From Lachnospiraceae bacterium (GTDB lineage: Bacteria; Bacillota; Clostridia; Lachnospirales; Lachnospiraceae): a stretch of DNA of 64,000 bases. Where the stretch lies: NCBI GenBank assembly GCA_910574805.1, contig CAJTCV010000007.1:62001-126000 (forward strand), given 5' to 3'. Shown piece after piece: positions 54,537-62,211 of the stretch (the first letter of the stretch is position 1; every line of letters starts with the position of its first letter). Made by a program: the position numbers and the translations under genes. The notes beneath the pieces are model-generated. The model was not told where the DNA came from. It worked only from the letters and a program-made list of their open reading frames with translations, and made no database searches.

Positions 54537-55376
54537 ATGTTCGGATATATCGTCACACACAGGCAGGAACTGAAGGTCAGGGAAGACGAGGCGTATCAGG
54601 CGGCCTACTGCGGCCTGTGCAGAAGCCTGAAGAAGCGCCACGGACGGCCGGGGCAGATGACCCTGAGCTATGACATGACATTTCTTGCCCTTCTGCTCAC
54701 GGGACTGTATGAGCCAAAGACAAAGACCGGCAGCCGGCGGTGCCCTGCGCATCCCCTGCGCAGGTCCTTTTACCGGGAAAACCGGTATTATGACTATGCG
54801 GCGGATGTCAATGTGGTACTGACCTATTACAAATGCCTGGATGACTGGGAGGATGAGCGCAGACTCTCCAGGCTCCTGTGCGCGGGATTTTTGAAGGGAC
54901 GGATGAAAAAGCTGAAGGTTCTGTACGGGCGGAAGATTGCAGAGACCGGAAGGCGGCTTCGTCTGCTTCAGGAGGTGGAGCAGGAGGGAATCTGTGATGT
55001 GGACCGGACCTCCGGGCTTTTCGGAGAGATCATGGCGGAATGGTTTGTGTACCGGGAGGATGAGTGGGAGAAGACACTCCGGCATATGGGATTTTTTTTC
55101 GGAAAATTTATTTATCTCATGGATGCTTTTGAGGATGTGGAAGAGGACCTGGCACATGGAAGGTATAATCCCTTTGCAGAGATGTGTGAGAAGGAGAGCT
55201 TTGAACAGGACTGCGGGATGATCCTGAAGATGATGATGGCGGAGACGTGCAGGGCGTTTGAGAGACTGCCGATCCTGAAGGATGCAGAGCTTCTGCGCAA
55301 CATATTGTATGCCGGCGTGTGGACGCAGTACGCGCAGATCCGGCGGAAAAGAAAGGAAATGGAAGAAAAGTCATGA
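54537..55376 (+). CDS. DUF5685-family protein with isoprenoid-synthase-like Asp motifs
   Basis: 279 residues, all-helical in appearance. N-terminal Cys pair YCGLC (C25, C28) and C69 suggest a metal or Fe-S site. DDWED (D102, D103, D106) is a DDxxD motif, and [17 protein letters not shown] (D196, D200, D204) resembles the second Asp motif of squalene/phytoene-synthase-like enzymes. Taken together this suggests an isoprenoid-synthase-like fold; it is an inference. No membrane segment. Four-base overlap with the J-domain gene ties it to that protein. Confidence 0.75.
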   Translation: MFGYIVTHRQELKVREDEAYQAAYCGLCRSLKKRHGRPGQMTLSYDMTFLALLLTGLYEPKTKTGSRRCPAHPLRRSFYRENRYYDYAADVNVVLTYYKCLDDWEDERRLSRLLCAGFLKGRMKKLKVLYGRKIAETGRRLRLLQEVEQEGICDVDRTSGLFGEIMAEWFVYREDEWEKTLRHMGFFFGKFIYLMDAFEDVEEDLAHGRYNPFAEMCEKESFEQDCGMILKMMMAETCRAFERLPILKDAELLRNILYAGVWTQYAQIRRKRKEMEEKS

Positions 55377-56008
55377 TGACAGATCCGTATGAAGTGCTGG
55401 GACTGAAGCGCGGTGCCTCAGATGAAGAGATCAAAAGGGCTTACCGGGCACTGAGCCGGAAATATCATCCGGATGCCAATGTAAACAATCCGGATGCAGC
55501 CGGGGCGGAGGAAAAGTTCAAGCAGGTGCAGGCGGCCTACGATCAGATCATGAAGGAGAAGGAGCAGGGACATTTTGGTTATGGAGATCCCGGAGGCTAC
55601 CGGCGGCAGAGTGGGGGCGGACAGGAGGATGACCATGCCAGGTATCTGAATGTGGCGATGAACTATATCCGGGCTGGAAAATACAGAGAAGCGCTGCATG
55701 TACTGTCGGAGATCAGCCCGAAGGATGCAGGCTGGTATTATCTGAGTGCGCTGGCCAATAACGGTGCCGGGAATAATGTGACGGCGCTGGAACACGCCAG
55801 GCGTGCGGCGGAGCTGGAGCCTGACCGGATGGAGTACCGGATGCTGCTGGAACGGCTGCAGGGCGGCGGGAGCTGGTATGACCAGATGAGCACCCCCTAC
55901 GGCGGCATGACGATGGTGGGCAATGATATGTGCTGCAGGCTCTGTCTGATGTATAATCTGTGCAGCATCTGCTGCCTGGGAGGTCGGGGCGGATTTATCT
56001 GTTGCTGA
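55373..56008 (+). CDS. J-domain (DnaJ-like) protein with TPR-like helices and Cys-rich tail
   Basis: 211 residues from ATG 55373 (overlaps DUF5685 by 4 bases; ATG 55376 also possible). J-domain at 4-70 with YHPDAN (HPD at 32-34), a Gly/Arg linker, TPR-like helices (about 100-165, [23 protein letters not shown]), and a tail [15 protein letters not shown]...ICC with eight cysteines. The J-domain would recruit DnaK. The Cys tail could bind metal or be lipidated. Clients unknown. Confidence 0.85.
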   Translation: MMTDPYEVLGLKRGASDEEIKRAYRALSRKYHPDANVNNPDAAGAEEKFKQVQAAYDQIMKEKEQGHFGYGDPGGYRRQSGGGQEDDHARYLNVAMNYIRAGKYREALHVLSEISPKDAGWYYLSALANNGAGNNVTALEHARRAAELEPDRMEYRMLLERLQGGGSWYDQMSTPYGGMTMVGNDMCCRLCLMYNLCSICCLGGRGGFICC

Positions 56009-56149
56009 CAGAGGAAGCTTAGAGGGAAAACCTTAAGTTTTATTTAAATTTTTAAAATCTGGTACCAGAAGGGTGTATTTGTCTGGAAACTGTGTTATGA
56101 TAGAGGTCGGGTAACAGGTAAAAGCACAGAAGACAGATCAGAGGAGTAT

Positions 56150-57346
56150 ATGAGAAAATACATTGGGATAAGGTATGCGGCAGTGGCCCTGGGGATGTTG
56201 TTATTGTTCCAGGCAAATGGGACATGCGTTGTGGCGGCAGATCAGGCGGCCATTGACGCGCAGGCGGCAGCAGAAGCAGCGGCAGCCCAGGCGGCAGCGG
56301 AAGCGCAGGCGGCGGCAGAAGCAGCGGCAGCCCAGGCGGCAGCGGAAGCGCAGGCGGCGGCAGAAGCAGCGGCAGCCCAGGCGGCAGCGGCAGCCCAGGC
56401 GGCGGCAGAAGCAGCGGCAGCCCAGGCGGCAGCGGAAGCGCAGGCAGCGGCAGAAGCGGCGGCAGCCCAGGCGGCAGCGGAAGCGCAGGCGGCGGCAGAA
56501 GCGGCGGCAGCCCAGACGCCGGCAGACCCGGCGGCTCAGGTGCCGGCAGATCCGTCAGGAGCACAGGCGGCCGATCCTGCAGCAGGGACCGTGCAGGGAA
56601 GCAGTACGGCTGCAGGGGCGAGGAGGTCGTCAGGGTCTTCGGGCAGCAGAAGGAGAGAAGAAACCCTGTCGGAACAGATCAAAAAGGATATCGAAGATTC
56701 CCTGGATGAGAATGTGCAGGATGCAATCATGAACGGATATCTGAGCCTTTTGAACAAGGAGTATATCCTGAAGGGCGAGCTGGATATTGATCTGGTAAAT
56801 GTGGGAAACGGACATGAGCTGGAGAAGCGTTCGGCGGAGGCGATCGCCAGAATGGTGGAGGATGCCAGAAAAGAAGGGATGTACATCAATGTTACTTCTT
56901 CTTACCGTACGTATATGAAGCAGGTGAGCCTGTTCAAGAATAAGATCCGCCGGCTGGAGTCGGCAGGGTACGGCCACGCCAGAGCGGTGGAGGAAGCAGG
57001 GAAAGTGGTGGCGGTGCCGGGAACCAGCGAACATCAGCTTGGACTGACGGTGGATTTTGTGACGGGAAGCTACCGGGTGCTGGATGAGGGAATCCGTGAC
57101 ACGAAGGAATACCAGTGGGTGGAGGAGCATGCATGGGAATACGGGTATGTGATCCGTTATCCTTCGGGGAAATCGGGGATCACCGGAATCATATCAGAGC
57201 CCTGGCATCTGCGCTACGTGGGAATCCCGGCGGCAAAGCTGATGACGGAGCAGGAAATTTGCCTGGAAGAATTTCTGGGGGTGGCTTATGATGGGCAGAG
57301 AGATGGAATTTCGTATGGAGCGGGCTGGGTTAATACAGGCCGGTGA
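56150..57346 (+). CDS. VanY-type D-alanyl-D-alanine carboxypeptidase (M15) with Ala-rich repeat linker
   Basis: 398 residues. Signal peptide (about 1-29, cleavage near VVAA), then a 15-residue Ala/Glu/Gln repeat (about 36-122), a Pro/Ala-rich stretch and an M15B peptidase domain from about residue 190. SSYRTYMKQVSLF, GTSEHQLGLTVDF (zinc-binding His and Asp) and EPWHLRYVG (Glu catalytic, His zinc) are all present. Expected to trim peptidoglycan stem peptides outside the cell; the repeat may act as a wall-spanning stalk. Confidence 0.9.
   Translation: MRKYIGIRYAAVALGMLLLFQANGTCVVAADQAAIDAQAAAEAAAAQAAAEAQAAAEAAAAQAAAEAQAAAEAAAAQAAAAAQAAAEAAAAQAAAEAQAAAEAAAAQAAAEAQAAAEAAAAQTPADPAAQVPADPSGAQAADPAAGTVQGSSTAAGARRSSGSSGSRRREETLSEQIKKDIEDSLDENVQDAIMNGYLSLLNKEYILKGELDIDLVNVGNGHELEKRSAEAIARMVEDARKEGMYINVTSSYRTYMKQVSLFKNKIRRLESAGYGHARAVEEAGKVVAVPGTSEHQLGLTVDFVTGSYRVLDEGIRDTKEYQWVEEHAWEYGYVIRYPSGKSGITGIISEPWHLRYVGIPAAKLMTEQEICLEEFLGVAYDGQRDGISYGAGWVNTGR
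56291..56515 (+). repeat. 45-bp tandem repeat coding for an Ala-rich stalk
   Basis: Five 45-base copies, with a partial copy from 56255, encode the unit AAAEAQAAAEAAAAQ; one copy has Ala in place of Glu. The repeat is rich in GCG/GCA codons and likely prone to slippage, so its length may vary between strains. Confidence 0.95.
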
Positions 57347-57536
57347 CCGGGTGAGCCTGAAAGAGGACAGTTTAAGCACCATGGCAGGGATCATTTATTA
57401 CTATACGATCCGTGATGCGGTGGCCATGTCCAATAATACGAAGAAACGGCTTTCCAGTCTGGAAGGAACCGTCCGGTCTGTGGAAGCGAAGGAGAGCTAC
57501 TGGACGGTGACCGTGGATGTGGAAGAGCAGGTTTGA
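57303..57536 (+). CDS. small hypothetical beta-rich protein
   Basis: About 77 residues; the start is uncertain (ATG 57288, 57303 or 57315 all in frame). It overlaps the VanY-type gene by up to 59 bases in another frame. Residues RAGLIQAGDRVSLKED, RLSSLEGTVRSVEAKESYWTVTVDVEE suggest a small SH3/KOW-like barrel. No family recognised. Followed by the zinc-ribbon protein 28 bases on. Confidence 0.55.
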   Translation: MEFRMERAGLIQAGDRVSLKEDSLSTMAGIIYYYTIRDAVAMSNNTKKRLSSLEGTVRSVEAKESYWTVTVDVEEQV

Positions 57537-57564
57537 AAATGACAAGGTGTAGAGGTGGTCGTAT

Positions 57565-58629
57565 ATGAATGAGAGAGATGGATACGGGTTCTGCCCCAGG
57601 TGCGGTGCACTGATGCAGGATGGTGTCTGCAGGAGCTGCGGATACGCTGCAGGGAACGGGCAGCAGGGTGCTTACGGAAACCAGAACGGGGCCGGCTGGC
57701 AGGGATCTTACGGCGGTCAGCCGGGAATGCCTCAGGGCTCCTTCGGCGGCAGGAACGGGAACTGGCAGCAGAAGCCCGAAAAGAAAAAGAAGGCAGGAGG
57801 CAGGGCTGTCGCAGTCATCTGTGCGGCGGTGGGCATCCTCTTTCTGGTGGGAATCGTCGTTTTCATGGTTATATCCATCCGCAAGGTGGTGGATGAGGTG
57901 GAAAGAGGGGGATTTCCCGGCTACGGCTATGGTTCGGATGACGGATATTTCGGCTATGGAGAGCCGTATACAGACAGCGGAGACAGCTATGATGATTCCT
58001 ATGATTCCTACGAGCCCAGCGAGAAAGACGATTACTATGTGGAGATTACAGATGCCACTTCGCTGGATCTGAGCTATCAGGTCATATGGGGGAGTCTGTC
58101 CCTGCGTCCGGATGATGAGGAGAACGACTGTACCTATGACTGCATCTATCCGGTGTTGACCGGAGAAGGAGAAGAAGAAAAATTCTCCGCCATGAATCAG
58201 GTGCTTGAGGATCTGGTGTGCAGATATAAAGGAGACTATCAGGACTATGAATCCGGTATCTCCAGTTACGGCTATGTGACCTGCATGGACGAAGAAAAGA
58301 TCAGCGTGGTTGTGAAACACAGTTTTTATGAGAAGAGAACAACGACACCCCGGGTGGAAGCGATCACACTGCGGATGGATACAGGCGAGGTCATCACTCA
58401 TGAAGAGATGGCAGAAGTGGATGAAGAACTGGCCTGGCAGTTCCGGTCCAGGAACAGCCATCAGAACGGCACGGTGGAATTTGTGGACGGGCTTACCGAT
58501 GAGGAGCTGATGGAATATCTGAGCAACGAAGAAGACAGCGTGATGTTCTATACCCCGGTGGGGCTGGAAGTCGGCTTTAACTATGACGGCGGATGGGTGA
58601 CGGTTACGCTGAAGACGAATACACTGTAG
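57565..58629 (+). CDS. zinc-ribbon membrane protein with DUF3298/PdaC-like extracellular domain
   Basis: 354 residues. N-terminal zinc ribbon CPRCGALMQDGVCRSCG, a Gly/Gln/Asn-rich linker, one membrane helix (about 75-98), an acidic Tyr/Asp/Ser-rich stretch, and a C-terminal domain of about 190 residues (from SLDLSYQVIWGSLSLRPD) resembling the DUF4163/DUF3298 pair found in PdaC/RsiV-like proteins. The ribbon faces the cytoplasm, the sensor-like domain faces outside. It may be a receptor or anti-sigma-like protein. Confidence 0.75.
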   Translation: MNERDGYGFCPRCGALMQDGVCRSCGYAAGNGQQGAYGNQNGAGWQGSYGGQPGMPQGSFGGRNGNWQQKPEKKKKAGGRAVAVICAAVGILFLVGIVVFMVISIRKVVDEVERGGFPGYGYGSDDGYFGYGEPYTDSGDSYDDSYDSYEPSEKDDYYVEITDATSLDLSYQVIWGSLSLRPDDEENDCTYDCIYPVLTGEGEEEKFSAMNQVLEDLVCRYKGDYQDYESGISSYGYVTCMDEEKISVVVKHSFYEKRTTTPRVEAITLRMDTGEVITHEEMAEVDEELAWQFRSRNSHQNGTVEFVDGLTDEELMEYLSNEEDSVMFYTPVGLEVGFNYDGGWVTVTLKTNTL

Positions 58630-58639
58630 GAGAGCTGTC

Positions 58640-58942
58640 ATGATCGAGAGGATCGATTTGTTTCATCTTCCCTTTTATAAAAAAGAAGCGTTTACCGGAT
58701 CGGACCGGGGCCTGCGCTTCTGGATCGGAAAGACAGAGTTGCCACAGGAGGAAGGGGCGGATCAGAGTGATACCGTCCTTCGCACCATTGTGTGGCCGGA
58801 GCCGTTTGCGCTGAAAGCCGCGGCGGATGAATTAAAGATCAGCAGGGATTTTGCCTTCTCCGAGGAAGGACTTGACGAGGCGTTTGCCTGGATTATGGGA
58901 GAGGGCAGAGACCTGATTCTGCAAAAAGATACCGGAGCATGA
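58640..58942 (+). CDS. hypothetical small protein
   Basis: 100 residues, ATG 58640 after AGGAGAGCTG, 10 bases past the previous gene. Contains VLRTIVWPEPFALKAAADELK and FAFSEEGLDEAFAWIMGEG. No recognised domain, no membrane segment. Coupled to the zinc-ribbon membrane protein gene and closed by a strong hairpin. Confidence 0.6.
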   Translation: MIERIDLFHLPFYKKEAFTGSDRGLRFWIGKTELPQEEGADQSDTVLRTIVWPEPFALKAAADELKISRDFAFSEEGLDEAFAWIMGEGRDLILQKDTGA

Positions 58943-58972
58943 AAAATGGAAGGCAGATGCCCTCCATTTTTC
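58941..58972 (+). terminator. Rho-independent terminator after 58942
   Basis: GAAAAATGGA (58941-58950) pairs with TCCATTTTTC (58963-58972), with an A run on the 5' side and a T run in the 3' arm. It could also serve the opposite strand. Confidence 0.8.
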
Positions 58973-59014
58973 ATCGCAAACACATTTTATACAACAAAAG
59001 CAAGACTTCTGATG

Positions 59015-59043
59015 TTGATCTTATATCTTTATTTTAGTATAAT
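59015..59043 (+). promoter_or_regulatory. promoter of the LysR gene
   Basis: TTGATC (59015-59020), 17-base spacer, TATAAT (59038-59043). The 58980-59105 gap is AT-rich; a LysR site is not evident to me. Confidence 0.55.
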
Positions 59044-59106
59044 TTTATACATAAGTAAAATTCATTATTTTCATGTTATAAATGAAATGTTTTCAAGGAG
59101 AGATCT

Positions 59107-59994
59107 ATGACATTATTGTCCTATCAGGTGTTTCAGGCGGTGGTGGAGCAGCAGAGTTTTCAGAAAGCGGCGCAGGTGCTGAAGCTCACTCCCTCTGCTG
59201 TCAGCCATGCGGTATCCTCCATGGAATCAGAGCTGGGCTCTGCCCTTTTTATCAGGAGCAGGCAGGGAGTGTATCTGACCAGCTATGGAAAGGCATTGTT
59301 TCCTTATATAAAGAACGTACTGAACAGTGAGGAATATCTGCAGCAGGCGGTGGCACAGTTCAACGGCATGCAGAAAGGTCTGGTGCGGATCGGTACGTTC
59401 AACAGTGCCTGTGTGGAATGGATGCCCAGTCTGATGAAGGGCTTTGAACAGGAATATCCGGGGGTGCGCCTGGATATCTATCAGGGGACTTATCATGATG
59501 TATATCGCTGGCTCAAGGACGGGGTGGTGGATCTGGGTTTTCTGTCCGCCAGCAGTCTGGGGGACCTGTCAGGGACTCCGGTGTATGAGGACCGGATCGT
59601 CTGTGTGACGCCGAAGGACTTTAAACCCAGGAATCCAGGATATGTGACGGTGGAGGAGCTTCGGGAGCAGCGCTTTGTGATCCAGCGGGAAGGGTGCGAT
59701 GCGGATGTAAATCTCTTTATGGAAAAGTATCACCTGTCCGGAAGCGGAGGAAGCCAGATTCAGGACGATATGTCCGCGATTGCTCTCGTCATGGGGGGCT
59801 ACGGCGTCTGTCTGGTGCCGGAGCTGGTGATCAAAAACATCCCGTTTCCCGTGGATGTCTATCCGCTGGACGTGGAGGAAAAGAGGACCATCATGCTGGC
59901 GGCCGTGCGTACGGACGTGGCTGCGCCGGCCGTGCGGAGGATGTATGAGTACATGATCGGGCGCTTTCGGAATGAAACAGGAGAAAAGGAGTAG
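59107..59994 (+). CDS. LysR-family transcriptional regulator
   Basis: 295 residues. N-terminal winged helix (FQAVVEQQSFQKAAQVLKLTPSAVSHAVSSME) and a C-terminal type II periplasmic-binding effector domain (VRIGTFNSACVEWMP...VMGGYGVCLVPE). No divergent neighbour, so its target is probably elsewhere or is the downstream HAD/PPK2/DHH group. Start ATG 59107 follows AAGGAGAG. Ends 3 bases before the HAD gene. Confidence 0.93.
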   Translation: MTLLSYQVFQAVVEQQSFQKAAQVLKLTPSAVSHAVSSMESELGSALFIRSRQGVYLTSYGKALFPYIKNVLNSEEYLQQAVAQFNGMQKGLVRIGTFNSACVEWMPSLMKGFEQEYPGVRLDIYQGTYHDVYRWLKDGVVDLGFLSASSLGDLSGTPVYEDRIVCVTPKDFKPRNPGYVTVEELREQRFVIQREGCDADVNLFMEKYHLSGSGGSQIQDDMSAIALVMGGYGVCLVPELVIKNIPFPVDVYPLDVEEKRTIMLAAVRTDVAAPAVRRMYEYMIGRFRNETGEKE

Positions 59995-59997
59995 ACT

Positions 59998-60672
59998 ATG
60001 AGATACCAGTACATTTTTTTTGATCTGGACGGGACGCTGACGGACCCGCGGGAAGGGATCACCAAAAGCGTGCAGTATGCCCTGAGGCATATGGGGATCG
60101 AGGAACCGGACCTTGCGAAGCTGGAGCCCTTTATCGGTCCGCCGCTTCTGGATTCCTTCCAGGAATATTATGATTTTTCTCTGGAGCAGGCAAGAGCGGC
60201 GGTGGAATATTACAGGGAATATTTCAGCGGGACCGGCGTGTATCAGAATGTGTTGCTGGAAGGAGTACCGGAGCTTCTGCAGTCTCTGAAGGCGCATGGA
60301 AGGACCGTGGCGGTCGCTTCATCCAAGCCGGAGCATTTTGTGCGGTTGATTCTTGCGCATTTTCAGGTGGATGCATACTTTGACGAGATCTGCGGCGCCA
60401 GTATGGACGAGAGCCGGATAAACAAGGAGGATGTCATTGAAGAGCTTCTTGGCAGACTGGGACTCTCAGAAGCGGACCAGAAGAGGGTTCTGATGGTGGG
60501 AGACCGCAGGCACGATGTGGAGGGTGCGGCGCAGTTTGGCATCCCGTGCCTGGGGCTGTCTCTGGGATTTGCCGCCGAGGGCGAGCTGGAAAGAGCAGGA
60601 GCTGTCGCTGTGGCGGACAGCATGGAAGCGGTCGGTGCGTTCATCCTGAGGGATGGCCGGACCGGGAGCTGA
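59998..60672 (+). CDS. HAD-family phosphatase (Gph-like)
   Basis: 224 residues. IFFDLDGTLTDPREG motif I, VAVASSKPEHF motif II, VLMVGDRRHDVEGAAQFG motif III/IV; helical cap between residues 15 and 80. The FIGPPLLDSFQ segment is typical of 5'-nucleotidase/phosphoglycolate-phosphatase-like proteins. Follows LysR by 3 bases. Substrate unresolved. Confidence 0.9.
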   Translation: MRYQYIFFDLDGTLTDPREGITKSVQYALRHMGIEEPDLAKLEPFIGPPLLDSFQEYYDFSLEQARAAVEYYREYFSGTGVYQNVLLEGVPELLQSLKAHGRTVAVASSKPEHFVRLILAHFQVDAYFDEICGASMDESRINKEDVIEELLGRLGLSEADQKRVLMVGDRRHDVEGAAQFGIPCLGLSLGFAAEGELERAGAVAVADSMEAVGAFILRDGRTGS

Positions 60673-60730
60673 ATGCAGGAGATATACGGGGAAGCAGTTT
60701 ACATAAATATAAAACAGGGAGGGAAAAGAG

Positions 60731-62200
60731 ATGTTGAAGAACAGGATACTGGCGGAGAAACCGCAGGAAGAAGAGCTGAAGGCCCGTCTGAAAACGGCCC
60801 GGGAGAAGCTGGCGGTGCAGCAGATGCAGATCAAGGAGCATAAGCTGCCGGTGCTGGTGCTTCTGGAGGGCTGGGGGACGTCCGGTAAGGGGAGCACCAT
60901 CGGACAGGTGATCCGGAATATCGATCCGCGTTTTTTCAAGGTGGCGTCCATGGAGATCATCCGGGAGGAGGATAAGAGGAAGCCGTTTTTATGGAGGTAT
61001 TTCAAGGAGATTCCGGAGGCGGGAAAATTCGTATTCATGGATTCCGGCTGGATGGATGAGGTGACCAGAGACAGACTTATGGGCGTCATGGATGATGACA
61101 CTTATGAAAAACGGGTGGCGGGCATCCGGCGCTATGAGCGTCAGCTTACAGATAACGGGTATCTGGTCGTGAAGTTTTTTCTGCATATCAGTGAAAAAGA
61201 ACAGAAGCGGCGAATTGACGAATTGAAAGACGATATTGATACCAGGTGGCGTGTGAATCAGGCGGACAAATGGCAGAATAAACATTATAGAAAGTGCCTG
61301 GAAATTTTTGACAAATATCTGGATGCAACGGATTCTCCGTCTGCCCCATGGTATGTGGTGGATGCAAAATCCAGAAAATGGGCGGAGCTTCAGGTGCTGG
61401 AGACGCTTACCGAAGGGATCGACATTGCCATGCAGAACCAGGCTCTGGCAGTGCCGGTGTTGCAGAATGTGTTTCCGCTTGTAAAGATGCCGAAGCTGTC
61501 GGAAATACCGCTGTCGGAGAAGACGATCGGCGATGCGGAATATAAGGAAGAACTGAAACGCCTTCAGAGCCATCTGGGGGAGCTTCATAACCGTCTCTAC
61601 CGGAAAAAAGTTCCGGTTATCATTGCCTATGAGGGCTGGGATGCGGCTGGAAAGGGCGGCAATATCCGCCGGATCACGGAAGCGCTGGATCCCAGAGGCT
61701 TCGAGGTGCATCCCATCGCCAGTCCGGAGCCTCATGAGAAGGCAAGGCATTATCTGTGGCGTTTTTTTACAAGGCTGCCGAGAACCGGACATATCGCCGT
61801 TTTCGACCGTACCTGGTACGGACGGGTCATGGTGGAGCGTCTGGAAGGGTTCTGCAGTGAGAACGACTGGAAGCGCGCCTACAATGAGATCAATGAATTT
61901 GAAAAAGAGCTCTCGGACTGGGGGGCGGTAATCATCAAGTTCTGGGTGCATATTGACAAGGAAACTCAGCTGGAACGCTTTACCCTGCGTCAGAATACGC
62001 CGCAGAAGCAGTGGAAGATCACGGATGAGGACTGGCGGAACCGGGAAAAATGGGATGCCTATGAAAGCGCCGTTGACGAGATGATTCAGAAGACCAGCAC
62101 CGCCTATGCGCCGTGGCATATTCTGGAATCGGTAGATAAAAAATATGCAAGGATCCGGGCGCTGAAGATCGTGATCGAGGAACTGGAGAAGGTGCTGTAG
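60731..62200 (+). CDS. two-domain PPK2-type polyphosphate:AMP phosphotransferase-like protein
   Basis: 489 residues, two fused PPK2 domains. The N-terminal half has LLEGWGTSGKGSTIGQ as Walker A but FMDSGWMDEV where active enzymes have DRxWY(G/N)R. The C-terminal half has YEGWDAAGKGGNIRR and FDRTWYGRVMVERLEG, a complete active site. In two-domain PPK2 enzymes the C-terminal half catalyses AMP phosphorylation with polyphosphate, the N-terminal one being structural. Start ATG 60731 follows GGGAGG. Confidence 0.88.
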   Translation: MLKNRILAEKPQEEELKARLKTAREKLAVQQMQIKEHKLPVLVLLEGWGTSGKGSTIGQVIRNIDPRFFKVASMEIIREEDKRKPFLWRYFKEIPEAGKFVFMDSGWMDEVTRDRLMGVMDDDTYEKRVAGIRRYERQLTDNGYLVVKFFLHISEKEQKRRIDELKDDIDTRWRVNQADKWQNKHYRKCLEIFDKYLDATDSPSAPWYVVDAKSRKWAELQVLETLTEGIDIAMQNQALAVPVLQNVFPLVKMPKLSEIPLSEKTIGDAEYKEELKRLQSHLGELHNRLYRKKVPVIIAYEGWDAAGKGGNIRRITEALDPRGFEVHPIASPEPHEKARHYLWRFFTRLPRTGHIAVFDRTWYGRVMVERLEGFCSENDWKRAYNEINEFEKELSDWGAVIIKFWVHIDKETQLERFTLRQNTPQKQWKITDEDWRNREKWDAYESAVDEMIQKTSTAYAPWHILESVDKKYARIRALKIVIEELEKVL

Positions 62201-62211
62201 AGGAGAAACAT

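Noticed and set aside
56255-56515. Repeat array as a mobile or CRISPR element
   Set aside because: It is a 45-base coding repeat inside a secreted peptidase gene, with no spacers or terminal repeats.
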